From positions 450,513 through 514,512 of the forward strand of contig NZ_QPJS01000001.1 in the NCBI RefSeq assembly GCF_003337435.1: a stretch of DNA of 64,000 nt. Direction: 5' to 3'. The DNA comes from Schleiferia thermophila (lineage in GTDB: Bacteria; Bacteroidota; Bacteroidia; Flavobacteriales; Schleiferiaceae). Made by a program: the position numbers and the translations under genes. This document shows positions 1-7,909 of the stretch, piece after piece. Each line of letters begins with the position of its first letter. Position 1 is the first letter of the stretch. The notes under the pieces were generated by a model. It had not been told where the DNA came from. It was given only the letters and a program-made list of their open reading frames with translations, and did no database searches.

Positions 1-154
1 AAAAGATGTAACGGCTAAGTGCTACGGCGGTGATATCACCAGAAAACGGAAGCTTCTCGAAAAACAAAAGGAGGGCAAAAAGCGAATGAAGCAAATCGGA
101 AGTGTGGAAATTCCACAGAAAGCCTTCCTGGCGGTACTCAAGCTCAATGATTAA
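1..154 (+). CDS. lepA: Elongation factor 4 (LepA), C-terminal end only
   Basis: The reading frame starting at base 2 gives 50 residues and a TAA at 152-154. It contains [20 protein letters not shown] and [15 protein letters not shown], the characteristic end of LepA/EF4, the ribosome-bound GTPase that back-translocates stalled ribosomes. The YGGD..RK.KLL..QK.GK.RMK block is the conserved C-terminal domain specific to LepA. The rest of the gene lies upstream of the window. It converges on the UDP-glucuronate decarboxylase gene and shares a hairpin terminator with it. Confidence 0.93.
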   Translation, partial: KDVTAKCYGGDITRKRKLLEKQKEGKKRMKQIGSVEIPQKAFLAVLKLND

Positions 155-156
155 AA

Positions 157-182
157 GAAGCCCCGTATTGAAGGGGCTTAAT
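157..182. terminator. Bidirectional hairpin terminator between lepA and the decarboxylase gene
   Basis: AAGCCCC (158-164) pairs with GGGGCTT (173-179) around an 8-base loop. It lies between two convergent stop codons. An AT-rich tract follows on the plus side and CTTTTAA on the minus side, so it could serve both genes. Confidence 0.75.
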
Positions 183-1172
183 TTATTTACGGATGTATTG
201 TTTAAAGTCGCGGTGCTCCTGCTTATAAAGTTCTTCTGTGGGCAGGGACTTGAAGTATTCATATGTGATTTTTAACCCTTCAGCGCGGCCGACTTTTGGT
301 TCCCATCCGAGGATTTTCTTTGCTTTCGTAATGTCAGGCCTTCGTTGCATGGGGTCGTCTTTAGGCAGGGGTTTAAATACTATTTTTTGGGTGGTTCCTG
401 TCAGTTTGATGATTTCCTCGGCAAATTCGAGTATGGTGATTTCATCGGGATTGCCAATGTTGACGGGATAGGGATAGTCGCTGAGCAACAGGCGATAGAT
501 GCCTTCGATCAGGTCATCGACATAACAGAAGGACCTGGTCTGGCTGCCATCGCCAAAGACGGTAAGGTCTTCGCCTCTGAGCGCCTGGCCTATGAATGCG
601 GGTAGTACGCGACCGTCGTTTAGGCGCATGCGGGGGCCGTAGGTGTTGAATATGCGGACGATTCTGGTTTCCAGACCGTGGTAGGTGTGATAGGCCATGG
701 TCATAGCTTCCTGGAATCGCTTGGCTTCGTCGTATACGCCTCTGGGCCCGATGGGATTTACATTTCCCCAGTATTCTTCGGTCTGGGGGTGTACGAGTGG
801 GTCTCCATAGACTTCAGAGGTGCTGGCTATAAGTATTCTGGCTCTTTTAGCCATAGCAAGGCCGAGACAGTTGTGCACACCCAGGGAGCCTACTTTCAGG
901 GTTTGGATGGGTATTTTCAGGTAATCGATCGGGCTGGCTGGTGAGGCAAAGTGCAGTATGTAATCCAGAGGCCCGGGAACGTGAATAAATTTTGAAACGT
1001 CGTGATGATAGAATTCGAATTCTTTGTATTTGAACAGGTGTTCGATGTTTTTCAAATCGCCTGTGATCAGATTGTCCATGCCTACTACATCATATCCTTC
1101 TTGTATGAATCTGTCGCAGAGGTGTGAACCGAGAAAGCCGGCTGCTCCGGTGATTAATACCCTTTTGTTCAT
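183..1172 (-). CDS. UDP-glucuronic acid decarboxylase (extended SDR family)
   Basis: 329 residues. It should convert UDP-glucuronate to UDP-xylose using bound NAD+, supplying pentose for surface polysaccharide. The N-terminal Rossmann motif is [12 protein letters not shown] (7-18). The catalytic region has STSEVYGDP with Glu120 and the YxxxK pair in YDEAK (Tyr147, Lys151). The SDR signature [10 protein letters not shown] and the end motif [16 protein letters not shown] are typical of the UXS branch. The gene starts with ATG and converges on lepA. About 480 bp of GC-rich non-coding DNA separates it from the peptidase gene upstream of it on the same strand, so it is probably transcribed alone. 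Epimerases are the nearest alternative, but Glu120 and the overall match favour UXS. Confidence 0.88.
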   Translation of the reverse strand: MNKRVLITGAAGFLGSHLCDRFIQEGYDVVGMDNLITGDLKNIEHLFKYKEFEFYHHDVSKFIHVPGPLDYILHFASPASPIDYLKIPIQTLKVGSLGVHNCLGLAMAKRARILIASTSEVYGDPLVHPQTEEYWGNVNPIGPRGVYDEAKRFQEAMTMAYHTYHGLETRIVRIFNTYGPRMRLNDGRVLPAFIGQALRGEDLTVFGDGSQTRSFCYVDDLIEGIYRLLLSDYPYPVNIGNPDEITILEFAEEIIKLTGTTQKIVFKPLPKDDPMQRRPDITKAKKILGWEPKVGRAEGLKITYEYFKSLPTEELYKQEHRDFKQYIRK

Positions 1173-1480
1173 CGCTTGAATTTTGTGTAAAGGTATTCTG
1201 CCAATGGATTATATGGATTGACTGCGGGAAAAAATAACTTTTGCGGTGGGGTAGAGGAGTGTTGCCTGAGGGTGAGGAGGATGTGGATTCTGGGTGCAGT
1301 CAGGTTATGGGGTATGTAGGGTGTTTTTATGGGGGGGGTGAATGGTGTTTAGGGCGGATTGGTCGTGGAAGGGGTTTTAGGAGTAGGTAAAGAATGGGTG
1401 GGATTGGTGAGCCGGGAGGGTTGGAGAAGGGTTGGGTACTGGTTTTTGAGGCGGATGCGCCAGGGCGGAGGCGGATATGA
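1173..1480. other. Gene-free G-rich stretch
   Basis: No convincing gene. The plus strand is strongly G-rich, with a run of eight G at 1331-1338 and several GGGG runs. Short open frames here overlap on both strands and look like composition artefacts. The part nearest 1172 should hold the promoter of the decarboxylase gene; TACCTTTA (minus strand, near 1190) resembles the -7 box TAnnTTTG with one mismatch. Confidence 0.4.
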
Positions 1481-1640
1481 GCCGCGGCAGGCGGGCGATG
1501 TGGCTCACGGGCGAGGAGGCGGAGCGGGAGCGAGCCACCGCAGCCCGATGAGTCACGCCCGATCTGCAAGGGGAATAGGAGCCGCAGACCGGCCCCCGGC
1601 CGCCCGGTAGGGAGCGGCCGGGGGAGGCGCCCAAACGGAA
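1481..1640 (-). repeat. GC-rich palindromic non-coding element after the DPP11 gene
   Basis: About 160 bp of very GC-rich non-coding DNA starts just after the stop of the S46 peptidase gene. It has a perfect 11-bp inverted repeat (1593-1603 with 1614-1624, CCCCCGGCCGC/GCGGCCGGGGG, 10-base loop). It also has a 7-bp inverted repeat GTGGCTC/GAGCCAC (1500-1506 with 1532-1538) and a direct repeat GCCCGAT (1543-1549 and 1557-1563). On the minus strand the order is hairpin, then CCGGTCTGCGGCTCC, then CATCGGGCTGCGG. From memory this resembles dispersed REP-like palindromes of other Bacteroidota genomes, usually found just after genes. Only one copy lies in this window, so calling it a repeat is inference. 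Confidence 0.45.
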
Positions 1641-1653
1641 TTGCAACAGGGGA

Positions 1654-3825
1654 TTACAGGATGATGTCCATCTCGTCGAGCAGGTAGCCGGCTCCGGCGT
1701 AGATGTCGGTAACCCAGAGGATGTAGCGGATGTCGACCATGATGTTTCGGCAGCGGGTGATGTCGTAGTTGATGTCGCTCATGGTGCCTTCCCAGAGGCG
1801 GTCGAAGTTGAGTCCGATGAGGTAGCCGTCGGCGTTGAGGGCGGGGCTGCCGGAGTTGCCGCCGGTGGTGTGGTTGCTGGCGATGAAGCATACGGGCAGG
1901 CGGCCGTCGGAGTCGGCATATCGGCCGAAGTGGCGCTGTTGATAGAGATCGATGAAGCGCTGTGGCAGGTCGAATTCGTAATCGCCGGGGATGTATTTCT
2001 GCAGGACTCCTTCGGCGAAGGTTTGGTGGTGGTAGCGGATGCCGTCGCGTGGCATCATGCCTTCGACCTGGCCGTAGCTGACGCGGAGGGTGCCGTTGGC
2101 GTCGGGGTAGAAACGCCGGTCGGGGAATGTGGCCATGAGGGCGCGCATGTAGTCGGCTTGCAATGTTTGTGCGATGAGGCTGAGGCTATCATAGGGGCGG
2201 TTGATGTGGGTGAGGAAGTGCTGGTACATGTCTTTGGAGAGGGTAAAGAGGGGGTCGCGAGCGAGCTTGCGGAGTGCGGTGGCCCACTGGGCATCGGTGA
2301 GGTTGGGAGCCTGCTGCAGGATGGTGTGGAGGTAAGAGCGGTCGTAGATGCGCTGACGGAAGCGCTGGCGGTCGCGGAGGATGTGTTTTTGGTGGCGGGT
2401 GAGGGCAGGAGCAGGGGCTATTTGCAGGTTGGCGGTCAGGTAGAGATGGAGGAGGCGTTCGAAGGCTTCTCCGTCGGCGTTGGGGTCGAAGTCTTTGGTG
2501 AAGTCGGCAATGGTAGAGAGGATTCGGTCTTTGTTTTGTTTGATTCGGTTGATTCGGGCGGTGTCGGGCAGGTCGATGAGGGGGATGAAGTTGCGGGCGA
2601 AGTTCATCAGTTCGATTCCTTGTATGGCGATTTCGATGTAATAGTCGCGGGCGAGCTGGTAGGGGATGAGGTCGTCGTAAGCTTTTTGGAGGGCCGGGAG
2701 TGTGTGCTCATATTGGCTGAGGAGGTCGGGGTTTTGCCGGAGGCGGTTGGTAAACTCTGTTTCGAAGGTTCGCCTGCGGTCGACGGCGTTGGTTTCGCGG
2801 AGGCCTTGTGATTCGCCGATCCACTTTTTCCAGGCGTTGGCGATGCGGGCGTACTTGGCTGCGTACTGGATCCGAACCTGGTCGCTGGTGCGCATCCGGC
2901 GGTCGAGCAGGGAGAGGAGGGTGTCGCGAATTTGGATTTTGGCGGGGTTGTAGATGTTGGCGATGTTGTGAATTTCGTTGGAGGGCAGGTATTGATTGGT
3001 ACGTCCGGGAAAGCCAAAAATCATGGTAAAGTCGCCGGGTTGTACACCGCCGAGGTATATTTTCAGAAAGTTGCGTGGGGTGAGGGGTTTATTGTTGTCG
3101 GATATGTCGGCGGGTTTATTGTTGTGGTCGGCATATACGCGGAAGAGTGCGAAGTCGCCGGTGTGGCGGGGCCAGACCCAGTTGTCGGTGTCGGCTCCGT
3201 ATTTTCCAATGGAGGAGGGGGGTGCACCTACGAGCCGGATGTCTTTATAGGTTTCGGTGGCAAAAAGGATGTATTGATTGCCGTGGTAGAAGGGTCTGAT
3301 GATGTAGTCATAGCCTTCCTGTGCTTTCTTTTTTCGGATGAGTGTCTGGATGTTTTCCTGGATTTTTTGTTGCTTGTCGGCGGCTGGAAGTTGGTGAGTG
3401 CCGCGGAGGATGTCGTTGGTTACGTCTTCCATGTAGCGGACAAACATGGCGGTGAGGCCCGGGTTTTTGAGTTCTTCGGTTTGGGACATGGCCCAGAAGC
3501 CGTTTTTGAGCAGGTCGCGTTCTACGGTGCTGTGGTATTGGATTTGTCCGTATCCGCAGTGGTGATTGGTAAGGAGGAGTCCTTTTGAGGAGATGATTTC
3601 TCCGGTGCATCCTCCGCCAAACTGTACGATGGCGTCTTTTAGAGAGGCTTGATTGACGGAGTAGATGTCGTGAGCTGAGATGCGCATGCCGAGGGTTTTC
3701 ATTTCGCTTTCGTTGAGCTGGGCAAGGAGCATAGGGAGCCACATGCCTTCGACTGCGCGGGTGGTATGAGCAATGAGCAGGGCCAGAGTGAGGAGTTGGG
3801 TTTTGAGGTTTGCCTTCAGGTTCAT
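1654..3825 (-). CDS. S46 family serine dipeptidyl-peptidase, DPP11 type
   Basis: 723 residues from the ATG at 3825. A TTG nine codons upstream is less likely because the signal peptide (MNLKANLKTQLLTLALLIA) begins at the ATG. The enzyme removes dipeptides from peptide N-termini in the periplasm. Catalytic His is in LLTNHHCGY (88/89), Asp in the DNWVWPRHTGDFALFR block, and Ser658 in TGGNSGSP. At Ser+18 the residue is Arg (FDRLWEG). In characterised S46 enzymes Arg or Ser there marks DPP11 (Asp/Glu at P1) and Gly marks DPP7. The 3' half is clearly more GC-rich than neighbouring genes (67% in 1861-1920). It begins 57 bp after the end of ppc on the same strand, and the palindromic element follows its stop. 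Confidence 0.92.
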   Translation of the reverse strand: MNLKANLKTQLLTLALLIAHTTRAVEGMWLPMLLAQLNESEMKTLGMRISAHDIYSVNQASLKDAIVQFGGGCTGEIISSKGLLLTNHHCGYGQIQYHSTVERDLLKNGFWAMSQTEELKNPGLTAMFVRYMEDVTNDILRGTHQLPAADKQQKIQENIQTLIRKKKAQEGYDYIIRPFYHGNQYILFATETYKDIRLVGAPPSSIGKYGADTDNWVWPRHTGDFALFRVYADHNNKPADISDNNKPLTPRNFLKIYLGGVQPGDFTMIFGFPGRTNQYLPSNEIHNIANIYNPAKIQIRDTLLSLLDRRMRTSDQVRIQYAAKYARIANAWKKWIGESQGLRETNAVDRRRTFETEFTNRLRQNPDLLSQYEHTLPALQKAYDDLIPYQLARDYYIEIAIQGIELMNFARNFIPLIDLPDTARINRIKQNKDRILSTIADFTKDFDPNADGEAFERLLHLYLTANLQIAPAPALTRHQKHILRDRQRFRQRIYDRSYLHTILQQAPNLTDAQWATALRKLARDPLFTLSKDMYQHFLTHINRPYDSLSLIAQTLQADYMRALMATFPDRRFYPDANGTLRVSYGQVEGMMPRDGIRYHHQTFAEGVLQKYIPGDYEFDLPQRFIDLYQQRHFGRYADSDGRLPVCFIASNHTTGGNSGSPALNADGYLIGLNFDRLWEGTMSDINYDITRCRNIMVDIRYILWVTDIYAGAGYLLDEMDIIL

Positions 3826-3882
3826 CGGTTTGGAAGATTTTAGGGTGTGCAATGATAGGAAAGGATGGGGTAATGGGGATGG

Positions 3883-6438
3883 TCAGGCGCTGTTTCGGCC
3901 TGCGTTGATATTGCCAAAGAAGCAGCGTACGATGAGTTTTTTGTAGGCTGGCAGTGTGGGGTCATCGGGTGGTAGGGTTCTGGTTTTATGCAGGGCATAT
4001 TGCTGGATGACGGCCAGTGGCAGAATCATCTCTTCGCGTATGGCTATGGATTTTCGATTGGTGGGGGCTTCCTGAAGCAGTTGAGAGTAACCGGTTATTT
4101 TGAGGAGCATTTCTTTGGTGAGGTCGGCTTCGGCTTTGAGGTCTTGCCAGATGGTTCCGTATGTAGGGTCCTGGGAGAGATGGGCGGTGAGTTTGAAGTT
4201 GGTTTTGGCCAGGGACTGCATGCTATTGAGTACCAGTGCGCGGAAGAATTTTGATTGGTGGAAGGCTGATTTCAGCTGGTCGAGGTATCCCTGGTCAATG
4301 GCATGTTTCAGGGCTGTTCCGAAGCCGTAGTAGCCGGGGACGTTTTGTTTCATTTGTGCCCAGGTGCCGACGAAAGGTATGGCGCGCAGGTCGTCGAGGG
4401 AGAGTTTTTCGGTGCGGCCTCGTTTAGCGGGTCTGGAGCTAATGTTGGTTTCTGCGTAGTAGGGCAAAGGGGTGGCATGAAGTAGATAATCGGTGAATGA
4501 GGGGTGATTTTTCAGGTTGAGATACTTTTGGTAGGCGATTTCGGCCAGTTGTGAGAAGAGTTCTTTGTTGGCGGGTTGGATGGTGGGGATGTTGTTTCGG
4601 AACAGATGCCGTCCGATACCGGCGGTAAGGAGTTGTTCGAGGTTGAAGCGGGCGGCTTGATGGTTTCCAAATTTGCTGGATATGGTTTGGCCTTGAATGG
4701 TGATTTGGATTTCGGAGCAAGCAATATCGGCTCCTTGTGCTGCGTAGTAGAGGTGTGTATCGCCACCTCCGCGAGCGGGGGGACCTCCACGACCGTCAAA
4801 GAAGATGGGCTCGATGCCAAATTGGCGGCAAAGGGATGTAAGGCGGACTTTGGCCTGGTGAATGGCTATATTGGCCATGAGATATCCACCATCCTTGGTG
4901 CCATCGCTAAAGCCGAGCATCACGGTCTGCCGATGGTGATGGGAGGAAATCCAATGGTAGTATTTTGGATTGGAAAATAGTGTTGTAAGGGTATCGACGG
5001 AGTTTTCGAGGTCATTGATGGTTTCAAACAGGGGTATGGGCTTAATATTCAGATAAAAATCGGGTCCGGCAGCTGAGAGGAGAAATTTCAATATTGCAAG
5101 GTCTTCAGCTTTTTGGGTATTGGAGATGATGTAGCGTTCGATGGCTTTTGGCCCGTTTTGAATATTTATCATCTGAATGGCTCTGACCAGGCGGACAGCA
5201 TCGGCCATCTCGGGAGAGAGAAAGAGAAGCTCATCTGAGGTGGGATTGAAAGGGGTGTTCCACCAGAAGTTGATTTTTTCGTCCTCTGTGACGAGGGAAT
5301 CGTAGTGGGTTTTAAGTCCTTTGTATTCCAGGTATTCGAGGGCCCAGGAGCGATGTACGCGGGAGTCCTGCCGGATGTCAAGGGGGGCGAAATGAAAGCC
5401 GAAGGTTTCGATTTGGCGGAGGAGTGTATCTACTTCTTCCCGGTGAATGGAGAGAAAGTCTCTCTCGAGGATTTGAGCGATTTCTTTCAGGTCGGAGGAG
5501 AGCTCCTGTGGGGTGTTGTAGTAGCGGTCGTCGTGACGATAGATGGTGGATTGGACGCGCAGTTCGATTAGTCTGAGTTTCTAGTCAACTCCGGGAAAGG
5601 TGAGCTTGCGTTTCAGAGCTCGGATATCTTTCAGGTAACAGCGCAGGATACTTTCTTTTAGGCGTTTGCAAGTTTCGATGGTGGTATTGGAATTAACGGT
5701 GGGATTTCCGTCGCGATCGCCACCGGGCCAGAAACCTGTCGTGATGAGATGGGGATTAAAAGTGTAATTGGGTACTTTTTCCACGAGAAAGGTGTGGATT
5801 TGAGCGTTTACGTCGTAAAAGATGTTTTCCAGATACCAGATGAGGGAGATGGCTTCTTCCAACGGTGTTGGCTTGCTGCGCCTATACATGGCGGTGAGTC
5901 CGAGCTGGCGCAGCAGCGTGGTGACTTCGGATGGGCTGCCTTTTCGTATGGCTTGCTCCATGTCGGTGATGATGCTCAAGATATGGCCTGGGTAGAATTG
6001 TGTAGGATGTGCCGTAAGGACTACTCGTATGCCAAACCTGCTGAGCTCATGGCCTAGTTGCTCCAGAAGATTTTCGGCTTTGGCTTCCTGGATCAGAAAG
6101 GCCAGTGAGCCTTTTCCCTGGGGGTCGTGGAGTTTTTCAAAGGCAGCGTCTTCTACGGCATCAAAGAGTACGACCTGGCGCTCAATATACTGGACTACGC
6201 GAAAGAGGAAGTCGATTTTGTCGTTTTCGGAAGCGACCGGGTAGTGGTCATGGAAAAAACTGTGGATGATCTCTTCCGGAGATATTTGATTTTCAAGACC
6301 TTCTGAAGATTTTTTGTGCAATATGGGGATGTAGGGGCCTGCTGTTTGGATTCCTTTGTATGGGATGGTGAGAAAAAGACTGTTGTAAAGGTGGTAGGTT
6401 AGGGTGACATGTTTGTCGAAGGGATTGTCAAAATTCAT
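3883..6438 (-). pseudogene. ppc: Phosphoenolpyruvate carboxylase gene split by one in-frame TAG
   Basis: PEP carboxylase makes oxaloacetate from PEP and bicarbonate to refill the TCA cycle. The ATG at 6438 opens a 285-codon frame with the catalytic-His motif VLTAHPTQ (His144) and GFWPGGDRDGNP (235-246). Codon 286 is TAG (5581-5583). The same frame then continues for 565 codons with homologous PEPC sequence, including GFHFAPLDIRQDSR, LGFSDGTKDGGYL, FFDGRGGPPARGGGDT, LRAIPFVGTWAQMKQ and the C-terminus NINAGRNSA. Together this makes about 851 residues, a normal size for this phylum. No frameshift exists and every catalytic motif I know is kept. This is a recent nonsense mutation, a sequence error, or readthrough. 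A -7 box TATTTTTG lies at 6468-6461 on the minus strand. Confidence 0.9.
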
Positions 6439-6460
6439 AAGAGCAGATGTGTATTTCTGC

Positions 6461-6468
6461 CAAAAATA
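6461..6468 (-). promoter_or_regulatory. Putative -7 box upstream of ppc
   Basis: On the minus strand these bases read TATTTTTG, matching the Bacteroidota -7 consensus TAnnTTTG. The box ends 22 bases before the ppc ATG. I see no clean TTTG at the expected upstream distance, so confidence is moderate. Confidence 0.5.
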
Positions 6469-6563
6469 AAAAACCCTGCTTGAAAGTACAGGCGGAAGTG
6501 CAGGTGTTTTTCGGAAATTTAATGACGAACGAACGCAGGTTGGAGCATTGGCTGATATGGATG

Positions 6564-7802
6564 CTATCGGAGCATTTGGATGGCCCGTTCGAGTTTGGCA
6601 ATGAAATAATCAATTTCTTCCTTTGTGTTGTAAAATGCAAATGAAGCTCTGACTGTGCCTGGAATGCCGTAATAATCCATAATCGGCTGAGCGCAGTGGT
6701 GACCTGTGCGCACGGCAATTCCCTGCTGGTCGAGGAGGGTGCCGATGTCATACGGGTGGCAACCATCAGGAATAAAGCTTATTACAGGGGCTTTACCGGG
6801 GGCTTGTCCGTAGATATGCAGGCCATCGAGGTTGTTAAGGGCATCGGTGGCATAGCTCAGCAGTTCATTTTCGTAAGCTGCTATTTGTTCCAGGCCGATG
6901 TTCCGGAGATATCGGATGGCTTCTTTAAGGCCGATGGTGCCGGCAATATCAGGGGTGCCCGCTTCGAATTTAAACGGAAGGTCGGCCCAGGTGCTCTTTT
7001 GGTAAGTGACGGTCTTGATCATTTCACCACCGCCCATATAGGGAGGCATACTGTCAAGCAATTCTTCCCGACCATACAAGATACCAATACCGGTAGGGCC
7101 ATACGCTTTGTGACCTGAGAAGGCATAGAAATCGGCTCCTATGGCCTGTACGTCGACTTCCATGTGCGGAATGCTCTGTGCTCCGTCTATGAAGATGACC
7201 GCTCCTGCCCGATGGGCCATTTCGGCCATTTGTCTGACAGGATTGATGGTGCCAAGAGCATTGGAGATATGATTTACGGCTACCAGGGCAGTCGGACGCG
7301 CTGTGAGGATGTCTTCATATGCCTGCAGGTCGAGTGTGCCGTCGTGGTTCATAGGGATTACATTCAAATGAAGGCCGTAACGCTCTGCGGCCAGTTGCCA
7401 GGGAACTATGTTGGAGTGGTGTTCCAATGCTGAAAAGACTACCTGCTGGTCTTTTGGCACTGTGCTGAGGTAGCTGTTTGCTACCAGATTGGCTGCTTCG
7501 GTCACACCACGTACAAAGAGGATTTCGTGAGCAAATCGGGCATTCAGATGTAGGCGAATGTATTCCCGAGCTGCTTCCATGGCTTCTGTAGCCAATTGGC
7601 TCAACGCGTGCACACCGCGATGCACGTTGCTGTTGTAGTGATTGTAGTATTCTGATATGGAGTTAATAACCTGAAGGGGTTTTTGTGATGTAGCCGCATT
7701 GTCAAAATATACCAATGGCTTGTTGTGATGTATTCTGGTGGAAAGGATTGGAAAGTCCCTGCGGATATCTTCTACGGAAAAAACAGCTGTGTTCATCTTC
7801 AT
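6564..7802 (-). CDS. sufS: Cysteine desulfurase SufS
   Basis: About 412 residues. This PLP enzyme takes sulfur from cysteine for iron-sulfur cluster assembly by the SUF system. FDNAATSQKP is the N-terminal signature. The PLP lysine is in SGHKAYGPTGIG and the persulfide cysteine in RTGHHCAQP, with the short loop typical of group II (SufS/CsdA) enzymes. The end of the protein (FYNTKEEIDYFI) is also family-typical. In-frame ATGs lie at 7802 and 7796, and a TTG at 7817 falls inside the -7 box, so one of the ATGs is the start. Other suf genes are absent nearby, so its partner SufE or SufU must be encoded elsewhere. Confidence 0.93.
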   Translation of the reverse strand: MKMNTAVFSVEDIRRDFPILSTRIHHNKPLVYFDNAATSQKPLQVINSISEYYNHYNSNVHRGVHALSQLATEAMEAAREYIRLHLNARFAHEILFVRGVTEAANLVANSYLSTVPKDQQVVFSALEHHSNIVPWQLAAERYGLHLNVIPMNHDGTLDLQAYEDILTARPTALVAVNHISNALGTINPVRQMAEMAHRAGAVIFIDGAQSIPHMEVDVQAIGADFYAFSGHKAYGPTGIGILYGREELLDSMPPYMGGGEMIKTVTYQKSTWADLPFKFEAGTPDIAGTIGLKEAIRYLRNIGLEQIAAYENELLSYATDALNNLDGLHIYGQAPGKAPVISFIPDGCHPYDIGTLLDQQGIAVRTGHHCAQPIMDYYGIPGTVRASFAFYNTKEEIDYFIAKLERAIQMLR

Positions 7803-7814
7803 TTTTGACGATAA

Positions 7815-7822
7815 CAAAAATA
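7815..7822 (-). promoter_or_regulatory. Putative -7 box of sufS
   Basis: The minus strand reads TATTTTTG, a full match to TAnnTTTG, ending 12 bases before the ATG at 7802. This would give a very short leader and argues against the TTG at 7817 as the start. Confidence 0.5.
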
Positions 7823-7856
7823 TAGTTTAGAATGATTAAAAAGAACTTGTTTTTTT

Positions 7857-7883
7857 AAAAAAAAACCCGGCGAATGCCGGGTC
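7857..7883 (-). terminator. Rho-independent terminator of the DPP7-type gene
   Basis: On the minus strand, CCCGGC-ATTC-GCCGGG (7881-7876 and 7871-7866) is followed by nine T (7865-7857). It lies 26 bp beyond the stop of the S46 gene that ends at 7910 and separates it from sufS. Confidence 0.88.
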
Positions 7884-7909
7884 TTAAAAGGGGTACGTAA
7901 AGCTGGAAG

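Noticed and set aside
1327-1891. Several Pro/Arg/His-rich frames on both strands around the GC-rich element
   Set aside because: They overlap each other and the S46 gene, have no start context or motif, and fit composition artefacts of the palindromic element.
1870-2811. A 313-codon open frame on the plus strand inside the DPP11-type gene
   Set aside because: It is the antisense shadow of a GC-rich S46 gene whose catalytic motifs are all on the minus strand; the shadow protein is low-complexity Val/Gly/Glu with no family match.
2932-3588. A 218-codon plus-strand frame in the same gene
   Set aside because: Same cause as above; Val/Gly-rich repeats come from reversed codons of the real gene.
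5581-5583. General reassignment of TAG to an amino acid
   Set aside because: rimO, the cyanophycinase-like gene and the exchanger all end in TAG at sensible family lengths, so TAG is a working stop here.
6468-6530. Possible sufS terminator (CCTGC ... GCAGG followed by six T on the minus strand)
   Set aside because: Only five paired bases around a 20-base loop; too weak to call.
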